DNA of 64,000 nt from Streptomyces griseoaurantiacus (GTDB lineage: Bacteria > Actinomycetota > Actinomycetes > Streptomycetales > Streptomycetaceae). The stretch covers positions 21,196 through 85,195 of the forward strand of contig BNBP01000027.1 in assembly GCA_014656015.1 (NCBI GenBank), given 5' to 3'. Below the pieces are notes generated by a model. The model was not told the origin of the DNA. It saw only the letters and a program-made list of their open reading frames with translations, and ran no database searches. Of this stretch, positions 16,297 to 24,819 are shown one piece after another. Numbering within the stretch: position 1 is the first letter of the stretch; every line of letters begins with the position of its first letter. The translations under genes and the position numbers were made by a program.

Positions 16297-17676
16297 GTGA
16301 CCGTGGAGAGCACTGCCGCGCGCAAGGCGCGACGCAGCGCCGGAGGCAAGGCCGGCGCCACCGGCACCGAGCGGGCCGGCGCGGACGCCGCCCCGGCGCA
16401 GGAGGGCAGCGGTACCACCGGGACCGCCGGTACCACCCGGAGCAAGCGCGCCGCGAGCACCGGCCGCACCGGCAAGGCCACCGGTACCACGGGTGGCACC
16501 CGTGCCAAGCAGGCGGCCGCGAAGCCGCGCGCCACGAAGAAGGCCGCCGCCACGACCGCCGCCCCGGCGGCCGGCACGGGGACGGCCGCCGAGGAGCACC
16601 AGCTCGTCCAGCTGCTGACCCCCGAGGGCAAGCGGGTCAAGAACGCCGAGTACGACCCCTACGTCGCGGACCTCACCCCCGAGGACCTGCGCGGCCTGTA
16701 CCGGGACATGGTCCTCACCCGCCGCTTCGACGCCGAGGCCACCTCCCTGCAGCGCCAGGGCGAGCTGGGCCTGTGGGCCTCGCTGCTCGGCCAGGAGGCC
16801 GCCCAGATCGGCTCCGGCCGCGCCACCCGCCCGGACGACTACGTCTTCCCGACCTACCGCGAGCACGGCGTCGCCTGGTGCCGCGGGGTCGACCCGACCA
16901 ACCTGCTCGGCATGTTCCGTGGCGTGAACAACGGCGGCTGGGACCCGAACAGCAACAACTTCCACCTCTACACGATCGTCATCGGCTCCCAGGCGCTGCA
17001 CGCCACCGGCTACGCCATGGGCGTCGCCAAGGACGGCGCCGACGCGGCCGTGATCGCCTACTTCGGGGACGGCGCCTCCAGCCAGGGCGACGTCGCCGAA
17101 TCGTTCACCTTCTCCGCCGTCTACAACGCCCCCGTGGTGTTCTTCTGCCAGAACAACCAGTGGGCGATCTCCGAGCCGACCGAGAAGCAGACCCGCGTGC
17201 CGCTCTACCAGCGCGCCCAGGGCTACGGCTTCCCCGGCGTCCGCGTCGACGGCAACGACGTCCTGGCCTGCCTCGCGGTCACCAAGTGGGCCCTGGAGCG
17301 GGCCCGCCGGGGCGAGGGCCCCACGCTCGTCGAGGCGTTCACCTACCGCATGGGCGCCCACACCACCTCCGACGACCCCAGCCGCTACCGGCACGACGAC
17401 GAGCGGGTCGCCTGGGAGGCGAAGGACCCGATCGCCCGGCTGCGGGCCCACCTCACCGCCGCGAACCACACGGACGAGTCGTTCTTCGCGGAACTGGAGG
17501 CCGAGAGCGAGGCGTTGGGAAGGCGAGTGCGCGAAGCGGTCCGTGCCATGCCGGACCCGGACCACTTCGCCATCTTCGAGAACGCCTACGCGGACGGACA
17601 CGCGCTGGTCGACGAGGAGCGCGCCCAGTTCGCCGCCTACCAGGCGTCGTTCGCGGACGCCGAAGGGGGCAAGTGA
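16297..17676 (+). CDS. bkdA: Branched-chain 2-oxoacid dehydrogenase E1 alpha (operon 2)
   Basis: A 459-residue E1 alpha. GTG 16297 was chosen for its GGAGGA (16285-16290); an earlier ATG at 16192 is in frame but lacks a site. Residues about 1-95 are an extension rich in Ala, Thr, Gly, Lys and Arg (ARKARRSAGGKAG, KPRATKKAAATT), absent from the operon-1 protein and resembling actinobacterial histone-like tails. The E1 domain follows: thiamine-diphosphate motif GDGASSQGDV to CQNNQWAIS, then YRMGAHTTSDD. The reaction is the same as in operon 1. The two-base gap to E1 beta indicates an operon. Confidence 0.93.
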   Translation: MTVESTAARKARRSAGGKAGATGTERAGADAAPAQEGSGTTGTAGTTRSKRAASTGRTGKATGTTGGTRAKQAAAKPRATKKAAATTAAPAAGTGTAAEEHQLVQLLTPEGKRVKNAEYDPYVADLTPEDLRGLYRDMVLTRRFDAEATSLQRQGELGLWASLLGQEAAQIGSGRATRPDDYVFPTYREHGVAWCRGVDPTNLLGMFRGVNNGGWDPNSNNFHLYTIVIGSQALHATGYAMGVAKDGADAAVIAYFGDGASSQGDVAESFTFSAVYNAPVVFFCQNNQWAISEPTEKQTRVPLYQRAQGYGFPGVRVDGNDVLACLAVTKWALERARRGEGPTLVEAFTYRMGAHTTSDDPSRYRHDDERVAWEAKDPIARLRAHLTAANHTDESFFAELEAESEALGRRVREAVRAMPDPDHFAIFENAYADGHALVDEERAQFAAYQASFADAEGGK

Positions 17677-17677
17677 G

Positions 17678-18655
17678 ATGACCGAGAAGATGGCGATCGC
17701 CAAGGCGATCAACGAGTCGCTGCGGCAGGCCCTGGAGGCCGACCCGAAGGTTCTCGTCATGGGCGAGGACGTGGGCAAGCTCGGCGGCGTCTTCCGCGTC
17801 ACCGACGGACTGCAGAAGGACTTCGGCGAGGAGCGGGTCATCGACACCCCGCTCGCCGAGTCCGGCATCGTCGGCACCGCGATCGGCCTCGCCCTGCGCG
17901 GCTACCGCCCGGTCGTGGAGATCCAGTTCGACGGCTTCGTGTTCCCCGCGTACGACCAGATCGTCACGCAGCTCGCGAAGATGTACGCCCGCTCGCTCGG
18001 CAAGGTCAAGCTGCCGGTCGTCGTCCGCATCCCCTACGGCGGCGGCATCGGCGCGGTCGAACACCACTCGGAGTCCCCCGAGGCGCTGTTCGCGCACGTG
18101 GCGGGCCTGAAGGTGGTCTCCCCCTCGAACGCCTCGGACGCCTACTGGATGATGCAGCAGGCCATCCAGAGCGACGACCCGGTGATCTTCTTCGAGCCCA
18201 AGCGGCGCTACTGGGACCGCGGCGAGGTCAACACCGAGGCCATCCCGGGCCCCCTGCACAGGGCCGCGGTGGCCCGCGAGGGCACCGACCTGACGCTCGT
18301 GGCCTACGGCCCGATGGTCAAGCTCTGCCTGGAGGTGGCCGACGCCGCCGCGGAGGAGGGCAGGTCCCTGGAGGTCGTGGACCTGCGCTCGATCTCCCCG
18401 CTCGACTTCGACTCCGTACAGGCCTCGGTCGAGAAGACCCGCCACCTGGTCGTGGTCCACGAGGCGCCGGTGTTCCTCGGCTCGGGCGCGGAGATCGCCG
18501 CCCGGATCACCGAGCGGTGCTTCTACCACCTGGAGGCCCCCGTGCTCAGGGTCGGCGGCTACCACGCCCCCTACCCGCCGGCCCGCCTGGAGGAGTCCTA
18601 CCTCCCGGACCTGGACCGGGTGCTCGACGCCGTCGACCGCTCGCTGGCGTACTGA
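17678..18655 (+). CDS. bkdB: Branched-chain 2-oxoacid dehydrogenase E1 beta (operon 2)
   Basis: A 325-residue E1 beta starting at the ATG one base after the E1 alpha stop, preceded by GAAGGGGG. MGEDVGKLGGVF, DTPLAESGIVG, RIPYGGGIGAVEHHSES and the C-terminal YHAPYPPARLEE match the family and the operon-1 paralogue closely. It forms the thiamine-dependent decarboxylase with the preceding gene. Confidence 0.95.
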   Translation: MTEKMAIAKAINESLRQALEADPKVLVMGEDVGKLGGVFRVTDGLQKDFGEERVIDTPLAESGIVGTAIGLALRGYRPVVEIQFDGFVFPAYDQIVTQLAKMYARSLGKVKLPVVVRIPYGGGIGAVEHHSESPEALFAHVAGLKVVSPSNASDAYWMMQQAIQSDDPVIFFEPKRRYWDRGEVNTEAIPGPLHRAAVAREGTDLTLVAYGPMVKLCLEVADAAAEEGRSLEVVDLRSISPLDFDSVQASVEKTRHLVVVHEAPVFLGSGAEIAARITERCFYHLEAPVLRVGGYHAPYPPARLEESYLPDLDRVLDAVDRSLAY

Positions 18656-18667
18656 GGAGAAGAGGTC

Positions 18668-20155
18668 GTGACGACGATGACTGACGCGTCCGTACGCGAG
18701 TTCAAGATGCCGGACGTCGGCGAGGGACTCACCGAGGCCGAGATCCTCAAGTGGTACGTCCAGCCCGGTGACACGGTCACCGACGGGCAGGTGGTGTGCG
18801 AGGTCGAGACGGCCAAGGCCGCCGTCGAACTGCCCATCCCCTACGACGGGGTGGTGCGCGAGCTGCGCTTCGCCGAGGGCACCACCGTCGATGTCGGCAC
18901 GCCGATCATCGCGGTCGCGGTGGCCGGCGCCGCCGGGGAGGCGCCCGTCCAGGAGGCCCCCGAGGCGGCTCCGGCCGCCGAGGAGCCCGCCGCGCCGAGC
19001 GGCCGCAAGCCGGTCCTGGTGGGCTACGGCGTCGCCGAGTCCGCCACTCGCCGCCGCCCGCGCAAGCCCCAGCCGGGACCGCCGGCCGCCCCGGCGGCCC
19101 CCGCCGAGGAGACGCTCTACGCGGCCACCGCGCTGCGGGACACCGTCCCCGCTCAGGAGGGCGCGCAGACCTCCTCCGCCCCGGCCGCGGAACCGGAGCG
19201 GCCCGCGCTCAACGGGCACGGCGGGCAGCGCCCGCTGGCCAAGCCGCCGGTGCGCAAGCTCGCCAAGGACCTGGGCGTGGACCTGGCCACGGTGACGCCC
19301 TCGGGTCCCGAGGGCGTCATCACCCGCGAGGACGTCCACAAGGCGGCCGCGCCCTCGCCGGTCGAGGCCCCCACCCGGGTCCAGGCGGCGCCGGCGCCCG
19401 CCCCCCAGGCGGCACCGACCGCCGCGGCCGTCTCGTACGACGCCGCGCGGGAGACCCGGGTGCCCGTCAAGGGCGTCCGCAAGGCCACGGCGGCGGCGAT
19501 GGTCGGCTCCGCGTTCACGGCACCGCACGTCACGGAGTTCGTGACGGTCGACGTGACGCGGACGATGAAACTGGTCGAGGAGCTGAAGCGGTCCCCCGCC
19601 GAGTACGGCCTCGAGGGCCTGCGGGTCAACCCGCTGCTGCTGATCGCCAAGGCCCTGCTGGTCGCCGTCCGGCGCCACCCGGAGATCAACGCGTCCTGGG
19701 ACGAGGCCAACCAGGAGATCGTGGTCAAGCACTACGTCAACCTGGGTATCGCGGCCGCCACCCCCCGGGGCCTGATCGTGCCGAACATCAAGGACGCGCA
19801 CAGCCGGACGCTGCCCGAACTGGCCGCCTCCCTCGGCGAACTGGTCGCCACCGCCCGCGAGGGGAAGACCTCCCCGGCGGCCATGCAGGGCGGCACGGTG
19901 ACCATCACCAACGTCGGCGTCTTCGGCGTCGACACCGGAACGCCCCTGCTCAACCCGGGGGAGTCCGCGATCCTGGCGGTCGGCGCGATCAAGCTCCAGC
20001 CCTGGGTCCACAAGGGCAAGGTGAAGCCGCGTCAGGTCACCACCCTCGCCCTCAGCTTCGACCACCGCCTGGTCGACGGCGAACTGGGCTCCAAGGTCCT
20101 GGCCGACGTGGCCGCGGTCCTGGAACGCCCGAAGAGGCTGATCACCTGGGGGTGA
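18668..20155 (+). CDS. bkdC: Branched-chain 2-oxoacid dehydrogenase E2 (operon 2)
   Basis: A 495-residue E2 from GTG 18668, preceded by GGAGAAGAGG. One lipoyl domain (VETAKAAVE, Lys near residue 50), a typical Ala/Pro/Glu linker, a subunit-binding domain (PPVRKLAKDLGVDL, about residue 195-230), a second Ala/Pro linker and the catalytic domain with DHRLVDGE (about residues 465-472). It ends 31 bp before a hairpin. The E3 subunit is not encoded in either operon. Confidence 0.95.
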   Translation: MTTMTDASVREFKMPDVGEGLTEAEILKWYVQPGDTVTDGQVVCEVETAKAAVELPIPYDGVVRELRFAEGTTVDVGTPIIAVAVAGAAGEAPVQEAPEAAPAAEEPAAPSGRKPVLVGYGVAESATRRRPRKPQPGPPAAPAAPAEETLYAATALRDTVPAQEGAQTSSAPAAEPERPALNGHGGQRPLAKPPVRKLAKDLGVDLATVTPSGPEGVITREDVHKAAAPSPVEAPTRVQAAPAPAPQAAPTAAAVSYDAARETRVPVKGVRKATAAAMVGSAFTAPHVTEFVTVDVTRTMKLVEELKRSPAEYGLEGLRVNPLLLIAKALLVAVRRHPEINASWDEANQEIVVKHYVNLGIAAATPRGLIVPNIKDAHSRTLPELAASLGELVATAREGKTSPAAMQGGTVTITNVGVFGVDTGTPLLNPGESAILAVGAIKLQPWVHKGKVKPRQVTTLALSFDHRLVDGELGSKVLADVAAVLERPKRLITWG

Positions 20156-20185
20156 CCGGCCCGGCACGGTAAGTTGTCCGAAGGC

Positions 20186-20224
20186 GGAAGGAGCGCCGCA
20201 TGTTGGAGATGCGACGCCCCTTCC
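20186..20224. terminator. Hairpin between bkd operon 2 and the Bro-N gene
   Basis: A 16-bp stem with two mismatched or GU positions (GGAAGGAGCGCCGCAT against ATGCGACGCCCCTTCC) and a 7-nt loop, between convergent genes. It can serve both directions. Confidence 0.65.
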
Positions 20225-20251
20225 GTCGTTTCACGGCCCCGGGACCGCCCG

Positions 20252-21208
20252 TCAGGGCTGGTTGAGCACGTACACCGGCGCGCCGTTCTCCGTGCCGCCC
20301 CGCGAGCGGATGCAGGCGTGCTTGCGCAGCAGCCGCAGGCACTCGTTCACCCGGCGCACGGTGAGTCCCGTCCGCGCGGCCAGCGATTCCAGCGGCTCGC
20401 GCAGCTCGCCCGTCTCCACGAGGACCGGGGCGATCACCACGGCCAGGGCCCACACGTCCTCCGTCACCGCGAGACGGTGCCGCCAGTCGGCCAGCACCGC
20501 CTCCAGACTCGTCCGCGCCCCCGGGGCGGCGCCGGGCGCGGGGCGGGTGACCGCCAGGGTGTCCAGCCGGTTCGCGATGCGCTCCATGGCCTGGGCGATG
20601 GTGTTCTGCGCGGCGAGGGTCGCGTGCTGCGCGGCCAGCATCTCCCGCTGCACCTCCAGCGACGCCCGCCGGGCCACCGCGAGTTCCTCGTCCACCTCCA
20701 GGTTGTGCGCCTCGAGCCGGACGATCGCCTCGGCCACCTGCTCCGGCATGGCGTAGGCGAGCGGGGCACCCGGCGCGGCGGGCTGCACCGCGGCCTCCTC
20801 CAGACTGTAGGAGCCCTCCCTCTGCACGGTCTCGATCACTTCCGCGGCCCACTGCTTGAAGGGTTCGCAGGCGGGCTTGGTGCAGGCGTTGACGAGCCGG
20901 ACGAGACCCTGCAGATCGATCAGATTCAGGTCTCGGCGCCACTCCCTGCCTGCGGGAATGTCGAGACCGTGACCTCCAGTCACTGTCTCGAGACTGTCTC
21001 GGTTGGCCTCCGGGACGTGGTCGAGGAGTGCCTTGCGTGGCGTGGTGTAGCCCAGCCTCTTGCACACATCCACCGCCGGGAACCAGTGGCTCCCGTCCGG
21101 CATGGTCAGCCGGCGGATCCTGGCCCCGGTCGCCGCGTACACGAAGTCGCTGATGTCGATGGCCTCATGGCGCTCGGCGGGCCTGGGGCGCTTGCTCGGT
21201 TCGTTCAT
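20252..21208 (-). CDS. Bro-N domain antirepressor-like protein
   Basis: A 318-residue protein with a strong AAGGAGG site before ATG 21208. Residues about 15-110 match the Bro-N domain of phage antirepressors and baculovirus BRO proteins (FPAVDVCKRLGYTTPRKALLDHV, KQWAAEVIETVQREGSY). Residues about 160-220 are a heptad-rich helix (EAHNLEVDEELAVARRASLEVQ). Residues about 250-318 look like a winged helix (LESLAARTGLTVRRVNECLRLL). Bro-N proteins bind nucleic acid. No phage genes flank it, so it is a domesticated or core orphan, transcribed toward bkd operon 2. Function unknown. Confidence 0.8.
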   Translation of the reverse strand: MNEPSKRPRPAERHEAIDISDFVYAATGARIRRLTMPDGSHWFPAVDVCKRLGYTTPRKALLDHVPEANRDSLETVTGGHGLDIPAGREWRRDLNLIDLQGLVRLVNACTKPACEPFKQWAAEVIETVQREGSYSLEEAAVQPAAPGAPLAYAMPEQVAEAIVRLEAHNLEVDEELAVARRASLEVQREMLAAQHATLAAQNTIAQAMERIANRLDTLAVTRPAPGAAPGARTSLEAVLADWRHRLAVTEDVWALAVVIAPVLVETGELREPLESLAARTGLTVRRVNECLRLLRKHACIRSRGGTENGAPVYVLNQP

Positions 21209-21436
21209 GTGAACCTCCTTCGCTGCGGAAGCTAGAGCGAGGAAAGGCGCATATGCCAGCCAGGTCGGGGATGTTCATGATTGCGGGGGAAGATCACCAG
21301 TTCGCCCTTCGCTGCCGCCCGTGATGTGCATCGCCGGGATTCGCCGGACGGCGAGGGGGCCGGGCAACGGGAAGGGGCCCGCCGGACATGGCCGGCGGGC
21401 CCCTTCGTGACGGCGGCCGGGGCCGCCGTCGGCCGA

Positions 21437-22360
21437 TCAGACGGCGAAGCCGTAGTTCAGGAGCTTCTTCGCGTCGGAGGTGCGGTTGGCGACCGAGGAG
21501 GAGGCCAGGACCGTGCCGACGACCGTCTTGCCGTTGCGGGTCGCGGCGAAGACCAGGCAGTACTTGGCCTCCGGTCCCGAGCCCGTCTTGACGCCGATGG
21601 TGCCGCTGTAACCGCTGAGCAGCGGGTTGGTGTTGCTCCAGTTCATGTAGCGGTAGCCACCGCTCTTGGTGGTCACCTTCTGCTTGGTGGACTTGGTCTT
21701 GACCACCGTGCGGAACGTGGAGTTCTTGAGCGCGTTGCGCGCGAGCTTGGTCAGGTCGCGCGGCGTGGAGTAGTTGCTGCCGTTGCCGATGCCGTCGAAC
21801 GAGTCGAAGTGCGTGTTGGTCAGGCCGAGGTCGCGCGCGGTCTTGTTCATCTTGGAGAGGAACGACTTCACACGCGCCGAACGGCTGGAGCCGGAGCCGA
21901 ACTTGTCGGCGAGGGCGTAGGCGGCGTCACAGCCCGAGGGCAGCATCAGCCCGTACAGGAGCTGGCGGACGGTCACCTTGTCGCCGACGATCAGGTGGGC
22001 GGAGGAGGCGTTGTTGCGGACGATGTAGTCGCTGTACGCCTTCTGGATCGTGACCTTGGAGTTCAGGTTCAGGTTGGACTGCGAGAGCACCACCTTCGCC
22101 GTCATGATCTTGGTGGTGGAGCCGGTGGACAGCCGGGTGTCCGCCTTCTTGGTGTACAGGGACTTGCCGGTGCCGCTGTTCATCACGAACCCGCCCTTGG
22201 CGGTGATCGAGGGCTTGGTGACGGCCTGGGCGGGAGCCGCGGTGAGGGCTCCGGTGGCCAGCACGGCGCCGGTGGTGACCACGGCGGCGGCGGTCCTGCG
22301 GAGCCGAGCGCCCCTAATGGCGGTAATCAACGTGAACGCTCCGATTGCGTCGTCTTGCAT
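21437..22360 (-). CDS. Penicillin-binding DD-transpeptidase/carboxypeptidase, K15 type (S11)
   Basis: A 307-residue serine peptidase. The signal peptide ends near APAQA-V46. The active-site triad motifs are S81TTK, S142GC and K258TG. The Cys in SGC, where most S11 enzymes have SGN, is the arrangement known from the Streptomyces K15 DD-transpeptidase. It is expected to remodel peptidoglycan stem peptides outside the membrane. The start is uncertain: TTG at 22330 (Met-Ile-Thr-Ala) has a better site (GGAGCG, six bases before) than ATG 22360. No C-terminal amphipathic anchor is obvious, so it may be secreted. Confidence 0.9.
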   Translation of the reverse strand: MQDDAIGAFTLITAIRGARLRRTAAAVVTTGAVLATGALTAAPAQAVTKPSITAKGGFVMNSGTGKSLYTKKADTRLSTGSTTKIMTAKVVLSQSNLNLNSKVTIQKAYSDYIVRNNASSAHLIVGDKVTVRQLLYGLMLPSGCDAAYALADKFGSGSSRSARVKSFLSKMNKTARDLGLTNTHFDSFDGIGNGSNYSTPRDLTKLARNALKNSTFRTVVKTKSTKQKVTTKSGGYRYMNWSNTNPLLSGYSGTIGVKTGSGPEAKYCLVFAATRNGKTVVGTVLASSSVANRTSDAKKLLNYGFAV

Positions 22361-22565
22361 CGCTTGCGGTGCATGTCCTGCCTCCGCCCGCTGATGCGAT
22401 GAAATGCCCCTGGGAGGCGGCCAGATGAGACTGCCGCCACTTCGTCAGACTTGTAAGTAGCACAAAAGGATGTGCCGTTGCCGGGATACGTCCCACACCG
22501 GTCGGCGGGCGTCCACACTCCGGACGCCGGACCGCATGCGTACGTGTTGTATCTATGCTGTGCGC

Positions 22566-23306
22566 ATGCCTTCGCCGCCCGTCCCTGCCGGTCCCCACCC
22601 ACCCGGGCCCGCCGATTCCCACCCGCCCGTCCCTGCGGCCCCCTCCCCCCTCTCGCCCACCCCGCCCGGCAAGCGGCCCCCGGCCGCCGACCGGGTGTAC
22701 GCCCACGTCAAGCAGGGTGTGCTGGAGCGCCGCTACGAGGGCGGGACACTGCTGACCGAGGGTGGCCTGGCCGAGGAGGTCGGCGTCTCGCGCACCCCCG
22801 TGCGGGAGGCACTGCTGCGGCTGGAGGTCGAGGGACTGCTGCGCCTCTACCCGAAGAAGGGCGCCCTGGTCCTGCCCGTCTCCGCCCAGGAGATCGCGGA
22901 CGTGGTCGAGACGCGCCGGCTCGTCGAGGCGCACGCGGCGCGCAAGGCGGTGCCCGCGCCGCCCGCGCTCCTGGCCCGGCTGGAGGAACTGCTCGCCAGG
23001 CAGCGCGAGCAGGTCGCCGCCGGCGAACTGGCCGAGGCGGCGGTCACCGACCGCTGCTTCCACGCCGAGATCGTGCGCAGCGGCGGCAACGAGATCCTCT
23101 CCCGCCTCTACGACCAGCTCCGCGACCGCCAGCTCCGCATGGGCGTCGCCGTCATGAACGCCCACCCCGACCGGGTCACCAAGACGCTCACCGAACACGG
23201 GCAGATCCTCGAGGCGCTGCGCGCAGGGGACGCCGAGCGGGTCGTGGAACTGCTGCACGGCCATGTGAACTGGTTCTCCCACCTGGCCCGGGGGGAGATC
23301 CGATGA
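22566..23306 (+). CDS. GntR family (FadR-like) transcriptional regulator
   Basis: A 246-residue regulator from ATG 22566. After a Pro-rich tail of about 40 residues, the winged helix spans about residues 42-105 (LAEEVGVSRTPVREALLRLEVEGLL), followed by an FCD effector domain with metal-ligand-like Asp/His residues (DRCFHAEIVRSGGN, LTEHGQILEAL). The stop overlaps the MFS gene start (ATGA), so it probably regulates this transporter in response to its substrate, perhaps a small acid as for many FCD proteins. No Shine-Dalgarno is visible, so a leaderless mRNA is possible. Confidence 0.9.
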   Translation: MPSPPVPAGPHPPGPADSHPPVPAAPSPLSPTPPGKRPPAADRVYAHVKQGVLERRYEGGTLLTEGGLAEEVGVSRTPVREALLRLEVEGLLRLYPKKGALVLPVSAQEIADVVETRRLVEAHAARKAVPAPPALLARLEELLARQREQVAAGELAEAAVTDRCFHAEIVRSGGNEILSRLYDQLRDRQLRMGVAVMNAHPDRVTKTLTEHGQILEALRAGDAERVVELLHGHVNWFSHLARGEIR

Positions 23307-24646
23307 GCGCGGCCTCCACCGGCTCCCTCCGTCTGCCCGGGGACCCGCCAGGCGGCCGGCGGGCGATCGCCGTCTGGTCGATCGGCGTCTCCGTCTACTT
23401 CGTCGCGGTGATCTTCCGTACGTCCCTGGGCGTGGCGGGACTGGACGCGGCCGACCGGTTCCATGTCAACGCCTCGGCGCTGTCCACGTTCTCGATCCTG
23501 CAGCTCCTGGTCTACGCGGGCATGCAGATACCCGTCGGCCTCCTGGTCGACCGGCTCGGCACCAAGAAGGTGCTGACGCTCGGCGTCGTGCTGTTCACCG
23601 CGGGCCAGCTCGGCTTCGCCTTCTCCCCGTCCTACGGGAGCGCGCTCGCCTCCCGGGCGCTGCTCGGCTGCGGCGACGCGCTGACCTTCATCAGCGTGCT
23701 GCGGCTCGGCACCCGCTGGTTCCCGGCCAGGCGCGGCCCGATGGTCGCCCAGCTCGCCGGGCTGGCCGGCATGGCGGGCAACCTCGTCTCCACCCTGGTC
23801 ATCGCCCGCCTGCTGCACGGCCTCGGCTGGACGGCGGCCTTCGCGGGCAGCGCGCTCGCCGGACTCGTCGTCCTCGTCCTGATGACGCTCTTCCTGAAGG
23901 ACCACCCCGAGGGCTTCGACCCGGAGCCCGTCACGCACCAGGGCGCGGCCTACGTGCGCCGGCAGATCGCGGCCTCCTGGCGGGAGCCCGGCACCCGGCT
24001 CGGCATGTGGGTGCACTTCACCACGCAGTTCCCGGCGATGGTGTTCCTGCTGCTGTGGGGGCTGCCCTTCCTCGTCGAGGCGCAGGGACTGTCCCGGGCG
24101 ACGGCCGGGGAGCTGCTGACCCTGGTGGTGCTGTCCAACATGGCCGTCGGACTGGTGTACGGGCAGCTGGTGGCCCGGCGCAACGCGGCCCGGCTGCCGC
24201 TGGCCCTCGGCACCGTGGGCGCGACGGCCTTGCTGTGGGCGGCCACGCTGCTGTACCCGGGAGACCGGGCGCCGATGTGGCTGCTGGTCGCGCTCTGCGC
24301 GGTCCTCGGCGCCTGCGGACCCGCCTCGATGATCGGCTTCGACTTCGCCCGGCCCGCCAACCCGGCCGAACGTCAGGGCACGGCCTCCGGGATCACCAAC
24401 ATGGGCGGTTTCGTCGCCTCGATGACGACGCTGTTCGCGATCGGCGTGCTGCTGGACGCGAGCGGCAACGACTACACGCTGGCGTTCTCCGTGGTCTTCG
24501 TCCTCCAGGCGCTCGGCCTCAGCCAGATCCTGCGGCTGCGCGGGCGCGCGGCGGTCCGCGAGCGGGAGCGGCTGGTGGCGAGCCGGGTACAGACCGTCCA
24601 CGTGCCGGTCGCCGCGGGCGGCGGCCCGGGGCAGGGCCCCGCATGA
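23303..24646 (+). CDS. Major facilitator superfamily transporter
   Basis: A 447-residue membrane protein translationally coupled to the GntR gene. About 12 hydrophobic helices; the loop 2-3 motif is DRLGTKKVL. The central loop about residues 205-235 (KDHPEGFDPEP) and the C-terminal half with PANPAERQGTASGITNMGG resemble the anion/sugar-phosphate branch. It probably exchanges or imports an organic anion. Substrate not identifiable from sequence. A terminator hairpin follows. Confidence 0.85.
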   Translation: MSAASTGSLRLPGDPPGGRRAIAVWSIGVSVYFVAVIFRTSLGVAGLDAADRFHVNASALSTFSILQLLVYAGMQIPVGLLVDRLGTKKVLTLGVVLFTAGQLGFAFSPSYGSALASRALLGCGDALTFISVLRLGTRWFPARRGPMVAQLAGLAGMAGNLVSTLVIARLLHGLGWTAAFAGSALAGLVVLVLMTLFLKDHPEGFDPEPVTHQGAAYVRRQIAASWREPGTRLGMWVHFTTQFPAMVFLLLWGLPFLVEAQGLSRATAGELLTLVVLSNMAVGLVYGQLVARRNAARLPLALGTVGATALLWAATLLYPGDRAPMWLLVALCAVLGACGPASMIGFDFARPANPAERQGTASGITNMGGFVASMTTLFAIGVLLDASGNDYTLAFSVVFVLQALGLSQILRLRGRAAVRERERLVASRVQTVHVPVAAGGGPGQGPA

Positions 24647-24650
24647 CGCG

Positions 24651-24685
24651 GCGGGTGCGCCGGGGCCCTGCCTCGGCGCACCCGC
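24651..24685 (+). terminator. Hairpin after the MFS gene
   Basis: Perfect 12-bp stem GCGGGTGCGCCG / CGGCGCACCCGC with an 11-nt loop, starting five bases after the stop. Confidence 0.7.
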
Positions 24686-24819
24686 CCCTTCCGGTTCCGC
24701 TACGGCGGCACCGCCAGTCGGTCGTCGTCACGGCGGCCCGGCGAGAAGCCCGTCGCGACGTCGTCACGCGGCATTCGCGAAACGGCCGTCGCCACGGAGG
24801 CACCCCGGGGCGGCCGTCG

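Noticed and set aside
17453..20167. 904-codon open frame on the minus strand across bkd operon 2
   Set aside because: Same GC-bias artefact; no start site or recognisable domain, and it fully overlaps E1 and E2 genes.
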